Assembly (NCBI GenBank): GCA_035582835.1
Contig: JAYKAV010001000.1
Span: 4,335,126 to 4,399,125, forward strand
DNA length: 64,000 nucleotides
Direction: 5' to 3'
Origin: Phoebastria nigripes
Taxonomy: Eukaryota; Chordata; Aves; Procellariiformes; Diomedeidae
Shown here piece after piece: positions 27,101-38,826 of the stretch. The translations under genes and the position numbers were made by a program. The first letter of the stretch is position 1. Each line of letters begins with the position of its first letter. The notes beneath the pieces are model-generated. The model was given only the letters and a program-made list of their open reading frames with translations, did not search any database and was not told the origin of the DNA.

Positions 27101-30100
27101 TGTTTTCTGCACTTTCAGTCACTAAGCCTGTTAAAAGCTCTCAATATCCACTAACACAGATGTCTTCATTGGTATTCTAACTTATTGCTCTTAAGTTTGT
27201 CTCACTAAGAATTTTGCCTTTTAACTTTCATTTGAAGGCAGATCACTTTATTACATGAACTTTGCTCTGGATTCTTTTCTGTTTAACTGGCAACTTTCCT
27301 CATTGATTTGTGCCTTTATTTGCTCAGCTATGGTAAGAGTTAGCCAGTTTTTCTCTTAGGTCTATTAAAAGACCATTATCACAGCATTTCCTCTTGAGAT
27401 CTTTTTACCCCTATCACATTTGCTATAAATTCATGAACTCCCATTTCATTTGAAGATATTTATGCCATATGGACCATTTTCTTTTATAATAAAAATGTAA
27501 AGGTAAGTTCCAACGTTAAGTGCCCATTCCAAACTTCTACTGTAGATGAATGATTTCTGCGTTTTTTGCAATTACTACCTTAGAAGAAATGACATCATGA
27601 TAAAGACATTGCTTAGTAAGACAGAAAATGGCAGTAAAAGCAAAAAGCTTGAAGGGGAGTTTGCTTTTCTGATCCTTCAATTGCATTTTAAGTGTAAAGT
27701 TAAACTTAATACACCTTTTAACATAGAACAGCACACTGAATAGCAGGGCAAGTTCTACAGACAGCACAGACTCCTCTTTAATTTGAAATCTGCCCTTTTA
27801 CTCCAAAGGGTTGCATTATCGTAATATCCCAAAGNGAATTGGGATAGAAGACCTTCAAAAAAACCAAACCCCAAAACACAGAAATGAAAGAACCCAGGCA
27901 ATGTTGTCCTGTCTTGTTGTCCTATTAGGTATCGGATGGCATTTTACAGCCAAAGCGGGTATTTCCTAGGTGAGCAGTAGAAAAAAGTGATTTACTAGTA
28001 GCATCAATGAACATTGCGTGAGGCCTTTTGAAATCAAAATCTTCAACCTCTAGGAACAATTTTTCAAATGGGAAAGTGCATAGAAAATATTTTTTTTTGA
28101 ACACATTTACAGAAGCTTGCCAAAAATGTGTTTGATCATTGAACAGGAGCTATATTGTGTTATCTAACCCCAAATTTGCTGGGAAAGACAGTACAATGGC
28201 TGTATGACTGAAGTTCACATCATTAGCTTGGTCTTGGGCTAAGAACTAGATGGATCAAGGCTGGAAACTATGGGACAAAAGACTAAATTACTATTTTGTT
28301 TTCCTCTTTTTTGGAAGACCATAAAGCAGGAATTCTTTGACTATTTTTGAAAAAAGACAGTTACTTTGAGCTATTTTGGAAAAAAAATAAGGAAGAAGTC
28401 TCCAAATAATGGTGGCCAATATGCAAAGTTCAGTGCAGTAACAATTCAGTTCTGTGAAAATAAAAGGATTACTAGAAAACCATGAATTTTAAGATGCAAC
28501 AAATGCCTCTATTGCTGAAGCAGGAAATATTGTNTTTGGATTTAGAAGTGGGTGGTGAGTTCTCAAGTGTAGAAAATTTGGTCTGCGATACTGCAGTATT
28601 ATGCTTGCTGGGAAGAAAGAAAAGCCAATAAAGGAAAGAATAATAGTACATTGATCAATCCTTTATCACAGCAGGGTAACTAAATCTGCTGTCACCAAAT
28701 ATATCACACAGCCACTTGATTAAACTCATGTAATTTTCTGGGATGGATGCAAGAGTTTAGCTCTCATCAGCAACTGTGGACAAAGGCAGATAAGGAATGC
28801 ATTGAAACTATAAGAGCTTCCAGCTGAAAACTCTCAATTTGCTTCTCAAAGGAGGAGGGTGTTCCACTGTTGTTCTCCATACTAATAGCACAAATTGCTG
28901 TCTCCTTGTGTTTCATAAGTCACTAATACAACACAGTAGAGACATTATCAGGTTCAATCAGCCCTATTCAGTTATTGAATCAGCTGGGAGAAAGGAGGGG
29001 GTTTTTTATTTAAAAATAAAGGAGAGTTGAAGGTGGGGGAGAACTCCAGGAGGGTGGCAGGGTTGTGCAATGCAATCTGAAGTGAGGNGAGTGGTGGAAG
29101 AAGTGTTCTCTTTCAGTACTAGAGACACAGGAGGAGAAGGCTTTCATGCAGTATAGCCCACACCAAGTGAGCAGTTATTCTAATCTTTGTTTTCCTGTTA
29201 AATGTTGAAGAATGAAAGTGTGCATTGATGGGGAGCCTTGGGATGTGATAGAGTCCCTCCTACCTCAAGAAAAATGTGGCTTACCTCATGAGTGGGCAAA
29301 CAGTTCCTTGGAATATGGCCGAGTGGTTCTTTGAGCTGAAAGACAAACTGAGGCATGGCTGGCCTGAGACCGCTTGTGCTAGCTGGAGCTGCTACCATCA
29401 CCCACTGCAGGTCAGCCTTTATGGCATGGAAACTGGGAAATTAAAGCTGAGTGCCTTTCCCATGGATCTACAGGTGGGTGTTCAAAGTTCACCTGTGGCT
29501 AGTAGATGAGGATGGGATGTTTTTCAGAGCATTTGATTGTGTCCAGATGTAATGGTCTAGCAGTGAAGAAGCCAGATCTCCATTTGCCACTAATTATAAT
29601 GAAGCTTTATCCTCACAGCATCGTCCAGTTCTGACCTGATGAAATGTGAAATCTTGTAACTCTTCTATGAGAAGAAGTTAGAAGGAATTATTTTTTTTTT
29701 AAAAGTATTTATTGTGACTATACTAAAATATTAGATTTGAAGCCATATAAACCCTCTCAAAATATACTCAGTCCAGAAGCTTCCTTTTCTTATGCAGCCT
29801 GAACTAAAACTGTTTCCCCCTCCTCCCCACCCCGCCCTTAAAGAAATACTTGAGCTCTGTTGCATGGTGCCTCAAGGTTAAATTGTTTGGGCTAATTTGG
29901 CCCACAGTAGAGGACAATTTCAAACTTGATCTTGAACAGGGAATGTGCTACAGAAATTTAATATCCATCGTGTGAGAGAGCAGTTAAGAGAGCATTACTG
30001 CTTTTTTATCAAAGTGATAGTTTGCTAGGAAATTACTTTATCAGCTTTGTTCTCTTCATCCTATGTGAGCTTTTCTGTCATGTGTTGTACAAAAGAATTG

Positions 30101-31083
30101 CATAACTCAACCAGAAAAGTACTTTAAATATTTTACTTCTGGATCAATGCCTACAAGGTAATGTGCCCCCAAATCTTTGAATTTTACTCTTACAAGTTCA
30201 GTTTTAATGAACAGGATTTTTCCTACCAGAGCAATAGTGGGCACTGCCTGTGGTGCCTATATGTCATCAGATCAATCCTTTAAGTTGACAAAACTCTGTA
30301 TACTGTTACGCTNATTATCTAAATGTCCAGCATAGTTTAGTAGAATTGAAACTGAAATATTGGCATTTTTTATTCCTTCATATCTTCAAGACTTTACCAC
30401 ATGACAGAATACACAACACAGGTACATTTTTGCTTTGGCCTCTCTGTTAGACCAGTGTATGCTCATCAAGTAGCTATTAAGCCAAATTTGCTTTGCTTTA
30501 TTTGAACAGCTGCTGTGTGATAAAATTCATTACACTTGGTTGAATTTTCCTATAGCTAAATGTATTGTTTAGAGACTTACTCTGCATAGAGAAAAGGGCT
30601 TGATTGTAACTATTCCTTTCAGGATGGTAATATTAAGTTTCTGTCTGTGACTGGTCACAGTCTCTGAAAACATAAGCGTGTAATTCTTCATATGGCTGTT
30701 TCTGTGGAAATAAAATCTCCTAGCGATAAGTCTTTATATTAAAAAGCCTTGACTTCCTACCAATAGGTTTGATCCAATGGCTGCTGTAACCAATAGTAAG
30801 ATTTCAACGAACTTACATTGGGTTTTTTGGGGCCAAAAATACCAGTAGATCAGGATATGTTGAGGGTAGGTAGAAGCCACAGTCTATTTGTTCATCAAGT
30901 TTTGCTTCCTTTTAAATATAATGAGATATATTCATTGAGAAATATATTAAATTCTCAGATCAATTATGATGGTCCTTTTTCCTTAAAGTATGAAAAGTCA
31001 AATCTACATTGGGTTTGCATGGAAATGCCTAATACTTTGAAATGTTGAATTTATTAACTTTTCTGTAAAGGACTACCTTTCCA

Positions 31084-31120
31084 TAAGGATGGGGTGTGTG
31101 GGGGGTGGTGGTGGTGGTGT
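31084..31120. repeat. G-rich (GGT)n tract
   Basis: 'gggg tgtgt gggggg' followed by four GGT units. Possible quadruplex former. Confidence 0.85.
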
Positions 31121-31816
31121 CTATTTAACAACTAAAATCCAGCAGTTAACAGCATCTTCTAATGTTTGTTACCGCTGGTACTGAATTCAATTAAACAGGG
31201 TTTATAAATGATGGCAAATCACAAAAGGAAATATGAAACAGACAAAAGTGTATTTTGAAATAGATTTTTAGGCTTGTGGCTGTAAGATATTTTCTCNCCC
31301 CCCCCCCGTTCATTTGCTATAAAATGTGGTTTCAGTTGACTCAAACTATTCATGAATTTGACTAGTTTAGACTGAAACGTTTTTAAACTAGACTCTCAAG
31401 CCAGAGGAATTAAAGATGTAGGCCCCAGTTTTTTCTTAAACCACTAAAGAATCTTTCCAGAGTAAGAACCTAGCTGGATCAATCCCAAAGGACTGCAGCC
31501 CATTTTTTTTCTGCTGCCCAGGCAACTGTCCAAATAGTGTGGAAAGGTATGAAGTATTCTGAGGTAGGCAGCTCTGTTTTGCTCTAGAAACTGCTGCTCC
31601 TTGCATCAAATCCTTGTCTCATGGAGACCGAATGTGGGAACAGGCACTGAGCAAAGTCTTCAGTTCTGATATATGATTTTTGGGCTATTAAATGAAAAGG
31701 GTCAGGGATGATCCATCTCCTCTTTAATCCATTTTTGTGACTGGTACTATGAAGGTTTGTTTCCGGTGAACTGTTTTGGTTCTCTCTTATATTTTTCATC
31801 CATAAGAACGAAAACT

Positions 31817-31828
31817 GGGGGGGGGGGG
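31817..31828. repeat. Poly-G run, 12 nt
   Basis: Twelve consecutive G. A C-rich partner-like run with an N lies 500 bases upstream (31297-31306). Confidence 0.95.
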
Positions 31829-32634
31829 CGAGTTGGGGAAGAGGGCAGGAACAGTTAAAAACCATTAGCTGCATTTTTCAAAAAGCATAAGATCTTTTAA
31901 AATGTTTCATTTCAGAGACTGAGCATACTTTGTGCTGTGCAAATAAGGTATTTTTAGGTCTCAAGACCAGTAAGGCTTCTCTTAATGGCAAGCACATGGA
32001 ATCATGGCTTTTGTGCGGTTTATATATAGAATAACCATATATCATTTGCCACTTTTATCTGTGCATCAAAAGGAAATTTGCATGGTCACCTTCTGTCCTT
32101 GCAGACCACCTTATAGATCTGAAAATGACAGGATTCAGCTGGCTGTTGTCCTTGAAGTGTGTGCTGTTGAACTGTATTAAAAGGCATCAACTCTGAGTTT
32201 GCTTTGTTCAAAATGACTGGCCTTGCTGCAAGCACCCTGATTTGAGATAGACTTGCATGTTTCTTTGCAGTTTCTGCTTAGGGAAAAGAAAAAGGGAAGT
32301 TAAAAATAGCTTTCTGCGGGTTATGAAACTTTACTTACTCTGGTCTCTGCTTTGCTAAATCTCATCTCTGATCATCCTTTTGTCTTTTTCTCAGTGAGTT
32401 TGCGTGGTGCCTGCACTCTAGATACCACAGTTACCCCAGACTAATACTAATACTGCTAATTGGCTTAATTTTTACATCTCTTCCTTCTAAGTCAGATTTT
32501 ATTGTTTTTCTTTGCTTTCTGGTGCAGATCAGAGCAGCCACTGCAGTTGCACTGACGAGCACACAGTTACCTCCAGATTAGGTAAATCAGTGCTGTTGGT
32601 ATGAAATGTCACACACTACATATATATAGGTAAT

Positions 32635-32654
32635 TAGGTATACATATATACCTA
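32635..32654. repeat. Perfect 8-bp hairpin with 4-nt loop in a TA-rich block
   Basis: TAGGTATA (32635-32642), loop CATA, TATACCTA (32647-32654), flanked on both sides by further 'tatataggta' copies. It lies about 190 bases left of the old CR1 end. Confidence 0.85.
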
Positions 32655-32846
32655 CATATATAGGTAAATGAGGCACTCAGTTTTGTTAGAGTTGTACAGC
32701 ACTGAAGGTCACTTTCTCATCTACTATAGACATAGTAGGCTGGGGGGGGAACCCCACAAAAAAAACAAACTCCAGACTATTAGTAGGACTACCAAGGTTA
32801 AAAAAAAAAATTTANCTTAATATGTTATGAAACATAATGGACAGTT

Positions 32847-33190
32847 TCATAGAATTGCGGAATAATTCAGGTTGAAAGGAATCTCTGGTAGTCATCTGGT
32901 ACAAAACCCTACTTAAAGCAGGTCTGGTTAGGTGAGGTTGCTCAGGAACTTGTCCCATTGGGTCATGAACACCTCCAAAGGTGGGCATTTCACAACCTCT
33001 TCAAGATTTCTCATCTTCCAGCCTGCATTTCTTCCCTGTTATCTTACTATTCCGCACTTCTGAGAAAAGTCTGGCGCTCTTTCCTGTATCCTCCAGTCAG
33101 CCATTTGTCCACTTCTCTGGACCTGCTGGCCACGCTCTAGCTAATACAGCCCGTGTGCTTGGCTGCCTTTGCTTATAAGGACACATAATT
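32847..33190 (-). mobile_element. Old CR1 LINE 3'-end fragment, antisense
   Basis: The + strand begins with a degenerate form of the CR1 terminal repeat read backwards (TTTCATAGAATTGCGG at about 32845) and continues with the reversed 3' UTR: a 'gttgaaagga' block, then 'ttgctcaggaacttgtccca', 'gaacacctccaaaggtgggc', 'aagtctggcg...tcctccagtcag' and 'cctgctggccacgctct', ending near 33190 around 'ggctgccttt'. These segments are in the order of the CR1 3' region, so the element lies on the minus strand with its 3' terminus at the left. Many substitutions and indels separate it from the young CR1 at the right edge, indicating an old insertion. Open frames across it (such as 33097-33297) are by-products. 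No target-site duplication is evident. Confidence 0.8.
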
Positions 33191-35977
33191 TCACAGTTAC
33201 AGGAGTGTGCCATCAAGGTGAAGGAACTGTCCATTGATGTTACTTTTAAAGAAATTAAACTAGGGACAATTAACCTATACATAATTATTCTAATCATATA
33301 CTATTCGTAAAGCTGATCGATGCTGTAGCAGTGTGNATGCTAGACCTCTACTGATGTGATCTATTGAATCCAAATGTGATTTTTTGACCTTCCAGCAAAA
33401 TTCACTTAAAAATTGAACAAACTGCCACAATCTGTGGATAAATGGTCACTTTCTAGGCAAGATACTTGTTAGGTTTCTTTGCTTATGTTCTTCTCCATTC
33501 TGCTCATGCAGAATGTACAAATATACCTTGCAAAAAGGGGTTGCCCTCTGTGTCTGGAATGAGGGCTATCAGTGAAAAATATTCTAGCTAAAATATGTCA
33601 GATTTTTAAATCATGAGCTGATAAGGAAGGTGAACATGTAAGACACTTTTTGAAATTAGTATTTGAAAATAATTTTTTATCTATTTGTTTCTCTTGTAAT
33701 CAGATGAGTGCTGAATCAGGGCATTTACAAGCCATCAAGATGTGAGGAGTGAACAGTCCTGTCAGCTCTTGCATCAGACAAAACTGAATGCAGGACTGTT
33801 AATGGGGATAACATTATCTTTTAGGTTTATTTAAAAGTTGGGGAGAGTGTGGTGTGTTGGTTTGTTTGCTTGGTGTTTTGGGCTTTGGTTGTTTTTTGGT
33901 GGGTTTTTTGTTTTGGTGTTGTGTGTTGTNNNNNTTTTTTTTTTTTTTTTTCCAAAGGCACAAAATGTAATTAAGTACCTTGGTTATCTAAGTATTCTTT
34001 TCCATCATGTGAACTATGTAGCTTTTCCTTTCTTAAATGCCCAGTGGTTGCATCCATAGGCTTCTACACCTCTTGGTTGGCTAAAAAGAGCTGACCTCTT
34101 CAAAACTTTCCAGTTCACCATTCATGCAACACATCCAATTCCTAATTTATGATCTCTGCTATGGTAATAAATCCTTACTGGTCTTTATTATAAGAGTCCA
34201 AATTCCTTCATGTTAACAAANTAATGAATATCAGAGGATCAAGCTTTAAACTAAGTGATTACTCTGCTGTACATGTTTTATTTTGAGAAAATTTAAGGCA
34301 GATTTTTACTTTAATGTTTCACAATTCTTCCACTGAGATAATACCATTTCTAGTTTGTCAGTGTTGACTAGTTTTTGAGTACCTTGGCAAATACTGTAAT
34401 CTGAAGTCTCGGAGAATATGCAAAAAAACCCCAAACTAGATTCTATATAAGCTTCACTTTGCCCACTAGGAAAAAACAATGCTTAAACATGATCATTTAT
34501 GTACTGTAGTAAGCATAAACACTGAGTCAAGGTACTGTAATTCTGGCACAGAATTTAAGGAGAAAACGCAAATACTTTGGCATAGGATTGTACATCACTT
34601 CAAAAGATAATGGAAGTGAGTTAAGCAGTACTTGGTTACAAATTTGGGTAGCTAAATGTTTTATAGGATATTACGTTGCATCATATTCAAGAAAGCTTTA
34701 TAGGATGCGAGTCACCCTAACAATTGCTAAAAGAGAAATCAGCTCAGCCTTAGTCAAAGACTTTCTCATTAGATTGCAAGAAAGAAATAGGTCCAAAGCA
34801 TTGTGCCTGGTATAAGGAAAGGGAGGAAAAGTTCTGGGGGTATGAAAGAAACAGCATTCAAATTTTATTTTTGTGTATATAAGAACTATAGGCTAAAGCA
34901 TCTAACTATTCTCTGTTCTATCTCATTACTGTTTTGGTGGACTCTTCCACTTTTACTGATAAGAAGGTATTTCTGCAGTACACTTCATCTGAACATCCCC
35001 CAATGTTAAGCTTCAGTTGCAGCTGGGTTTGTGTTTTCTAATCATGTTACACTTTCTGACTAGCAGCATATCTACAACTTCTTTGCTATTGAGGTTATTG
35101 CATGGGATCGAAAATGGAAGGATGTATCTGGATTCAGGGAATATTTTAGGTAATGCAGAAATTAGTGGCTGTTATGTTCTTGAAACATTTTCTTTAGAAC
35201 TCTGAAAATACGTACTAAATAGATCCAGATTTCTGCACTCTTTAAATGGCATAATCAATAACACTGTTCTAGTTTCTTTTACAGTTGCAGTAATAACTAA
35301 AAGGGCTCATAGCTTCAGTAATCTGCTTAAGCTGTTTGCAGTGATTTCAAATGAAGGCACACAGAAGTCCTAAAAAAACAATTTATCCCTAATGAAAGCA
35401 TATTATTTTTCCTTACAGAACTCAGGAAGGTGCCCTAAAGGATCTGGAAGTCAGTGTCAGTTTTGACATTTCAATTTCAGTAAATTGTTTTTCACACCTT
35501 TTAAGGGTGACCTGCAAAGGTAGAGCATGAGTAGCATTGCCAACATGTGGTGCAGGTTGCCTGCAGCCGGGTCAAAGTGGCAATTCAGTATTTCAGTACT
35601 GGGGAGAATGTGATGGGGGGGGAAGCAGCTGCGAATGAAACCCAAGAGTTGGGAAGTTTGGTTCAAAGGAACAGCCCGAGTTTTCTCTCTGATAATGTAG
35701 TTTCTTGTACTCTGACAGTACGTCCTGCTCACAACCAGTTGTCTTCCCCACACAGGCAGCCCTAGACTTGTGCTCCCAGTCATGGAGCAATGGATTTAAA
35801 ATTAGTTTGGTATTGAAATGATAGGATTTTCTTTTCTGTGTTGCAATGTGATTGCTGGCTCTGGTATTCCAGGCCCTGAATGACAACAAATAGGCTGAGG
35901 AATAGATATGAAGATAGAAGACCTTCATGACATGACTTCTATTTTTAGAAACAGAGTGAAGCTTCAGGTCAAGAAAG
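33191..35977. other. Non-coding stretch, no gene seen
   Basis: Apart from the G/T tract with the 5-N block nothing is recognised. Overlapping open frames at 35457-35928 on both strands are chance. Confidence 0.65.
33836..33955. repeat. G/T-rich low-complexity tract containing a 5-N run
   Basis: Repeated 'ggtttg' and 'ttttgg' units end in an NNNNN block at 33930-33934 followed by 18 or more T. This is the only multi-base N run in the window, so the true length here is probably unresolved. Confidence 0.92.
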
Positions 35978-36262
35978 ATTTCTCAGTGGTGAAGCCCTAG
36001 CCTGGGGCTTAGGGGACCTGGGTTCAACATACTGCTTCCTAGTAGACTTCCTGTGTCACCTTGGGCTACTTGGACTCATATTTCANAAGGTGTTTAGATA
36101 CCCAGATCTGATACCAGAGTGAAGAAGGTGCCTCAGTGCTGCATGAGGTCTGTGTTTCACTACCCCATCAACAGGATAATATTCCTTTCATCTCTGAAGG
36201 TGTTGTGGGATTAAATACAGTGAAGATTGAGAGAGATGCTATGGGCACTGCAAGTGCTCTAA
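35978..36262 (+). mobile_element. MIR-like SINE, ancient, with a short inserted or divergent middle
   Basis: The sequence carries the features of a tRNA-derived MIR element in order: an A-box-like 'tctcagtggtgaag' (35981), a B-box-like 'gggttcaaca' (36020) preceded by 'gacct', and the conserved core 'acttcctgtgtcaccttggg' (36046-36065). Then comes a block related to 'aggtgtttagatacccagatct' that is not in the mammalian consensus, 'gcctcagtg' (36130), 'acaggataat' (36171) and the 3' segment 'tgttgtgggattaaatac' (36201). The middle block resembles a palindromic insert seen in MIR-type copies of turtles and other sauropsids (recalled, not searched). The copy is heavily substituted, as expected of an element inherited from early amniotes. 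It has no coding capacity. Confidence 0.7.
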
Positions 36263-36444
36263 GATTGCAAAGAAGGAAAAAGGCTCTACTTGCAGCCTCC
36301 TATTACACATATTGGTTAAGTTAGTATCTTCAAATGCTAATAGATGAATCCATAGAGAGACAGACAAAGAAGAGTTCTTTCACTGGCTCATGAAAAAACT
36401 GGATACCCCTAATGAAAGACCATGATTCTTTAAGTACAAACTGT

Positions 36445-36474
36445 CTTTAATATGTGAGCGCCTTTAATATGTGA
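36445..36474. repeat. Short tandem duplication, 17-bp period, two copies
   Basis: CTTTAATATGTGA occurs at 36445-36457 and 36462-36474, separated by GCGC. Confidence 0.9.
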
Positions 36475-37240
36475 CAACACTTATCCTCATGCGATGCAAA
36501 ATGATCAAAAGGATCTGAAAATGAATTTTTCGTTTCACTCGGAGACACCAGTACTGTCATTATATGATTACACTTCTTAGTTCCAGAGAAATCTTTGGCT
36601 GCTGCATGTTTTAATAAAATGCATCTGCTAAAGTGAGTTTTATCCTAAGACCTGAAAATAAGGATTTATAATAATCACCGTGTCCATAATGAGAGCACAT
36701 TTTAATGTCTTTTCATGATATGATGGTCCTCAGATGGGTAATATTCTACACATGACAAAATGATTCATTAATAGCTTGCAAAATGCAAGGAAAGATGGCT
36801 AAAATCGATTTGTATCTTTCTAGCTGAACAAAAACACTGATGTTCGTAAAAGTAATGGTATACTTGACCTCTCTCAACATAGCCTAAAATTTAATTAAGA
36901 ATTAATTTTGAATTCACTGCCTCTTGATGGAAAATACAAGGATTTTATCTGAAAACACGCTTGGTATTTTCCCTATTGCTCTCATGATCTCTGTAGCAAG
37001 GACATGTTAAAAAGCTGAAGGAAGACAGAAAATCAAGAGTTCAGATATGCCAAAGAGCAGGCTTTGGTGTTCCCTTCCACCATTCTTTTTCTGTAGGCAA
37101 AATAGGAACTGGAAAGAAAAAATAATAATAATAATAAAAATCCCTGATTTAGTGTTTAAGAGATTTTTTTTTTTTTAAATCCTTGTTTTCCTGAAATTGT
37201 TTCAGTAAAAATGGTAAGATCTGTTCTTAAGTATATATTA

Positions 37241-37332
37241 TGTTGGGTTTTGGGGTGGTGGTGGTTTTTTTTGTTGTGTGGTTTTTAGTGGTTTTTTTTT
37301 TTTGGTTGGTTTTTTTTTTCTTTTTGGTAAAT
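37241..37332. repeat. G/T-rich low-complexity tract
   Basis: Starts 'gttgggttttggggtggtgg' and degrades into T runs with G. Poly-T tracts at 37167 and 37438-37454 and an AAT microsatellite (37122-37137) lie nearby. Confidence 0.9.
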
Positions 37333-38806
37333 GAAACTATTTTTTTAAGGTAGATGCCAAGAGTCAAGTTTATATTTTGCACTGGTATAAGGAGGTCATT
37401 CTGCACTCCTTTTTTTGTTTGTTCTTTTGATTCAAGATTTTTTTTTTTTTTTTTAGGGATAAGACTGCAGAAAATGATAGCCTTTCTCATGATGAAAGGT
37501 TTGAAGAAAAGTGTAGAAAATATTTTCTTTGGAGAGAAGAAAATATTCACCCCCAAAAAACCCGCAAACAAACTCCATGAACTGAACTGAAAGGCCATGT
37601 AGAATTATGAAAACTTTTTTTTTTGTGGAGAGGACAGAGCAATTAATTCTGCCAACACTATCATTTGTCAGATTTCACTTTATCACCAGAGGTGATATTT
37701 TTGGTCCTAGTTAAAATGAGAGGAAAACATCCTTCTCACTTAAAGTAAGAATGGGTGAGGAAATATATGGCTGGATCCTTCAGATCCAGGTCTGTAAACA
37801 TGATTGAACTGAAGGAGAACAATTCCATCTCTTCTCTTCTTTTTTTAAGCTCTAATATCTAATATCTCTATCTGTGACAGCTCTCCCTGTCACAAGTTAC
37901 TTTTCATGTTCATGTATCTTTTCTTAACTGTTGCTCTTCACAGGCAAATAGAATGGCATCAGTCCCTCGGGACTACTTTTCCTCTGACACTCCTGTGCCA
38001 GATATGCAGATGCTGGAGATCATGCAAAAGGACCAAGATTAATTTGGGCACTTTTGCTTTCTGTGTTGGAAGTGAGCCTTTGTGTGTCAGTGAACAGCCT
38101 CTAATGAAGCAGCGTAGGGAAAACTGGAACCTTCAGATCACTGTAGGAGAGCAGCAGGAAAAAGGTGCTTAATCAAATTTCTGTGTTCAAGAAATAGATA
38201 GGGGACCTCTTTATCTGATTTATCTTAATTGCCTTGTATTCAAGCATTTCTACCAAATATGAATATTACAATTAAACCCCTCAGAAAAAACCCTTAACTG
38301 TATTCATTTTTGCTGTTGGTCCTACTTTAAAACTTTCTGGTACATAATGGTCTATGTTTGTTTATTTTTCTGCTGCCTATCTTGCCAAATAGAGGCTGCC
38401 TGCAAATGATACAAATATTAGGTGGGACAATCTAAGTCAACTTGTTATGGAGCCCAAAGAGCATCAACCAATATAAACTTTGTTTTCTAAATAGGTACAA
38501 TACAGTCAATGAAATTGGTACCACAGCTCTTCTAGAAAGGAGGATTATAATACTGGTGGCTAGAGACAGGGTTAGGGCAGTGCTTTCAATGGCAGAATTT
38601 TTTCTGTATTTGCTTCACTTTTTGCCAGAAATCAGTTTACTAATTGCAAATCAGTGTCACTGGGNTTTTTTTTGTAGGTGGAAGAAATGAACATAGAACA
38701 AGGATTGTCTAACTAGGGGAGAATGTAATTTAAAAGAATTTGGGTAGTGTGGTAACAACTTTGATAACTTAAATTGGGGCATGGTTCTAGTACACCTGTG
38801 CCTACC

Positions 38807-38826
38807 GGGGGGTGTGTGTGTGTGTG
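38807..38826. repeat. G6 then (GT)7 microsatellite
   Basis: Short dinucleotide repeat following a G run. Confidence 0.9.

Larger units (their letters stand above)
24111..32634. other. Non-coding stretch, no gene seen
   Basis: Long AT-leaning sequence with scattered homopolymers and the G-rich tracts at 31084 and 31817. Open frames are all under 100 codons and unlike protein. Confidence 0.65.
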
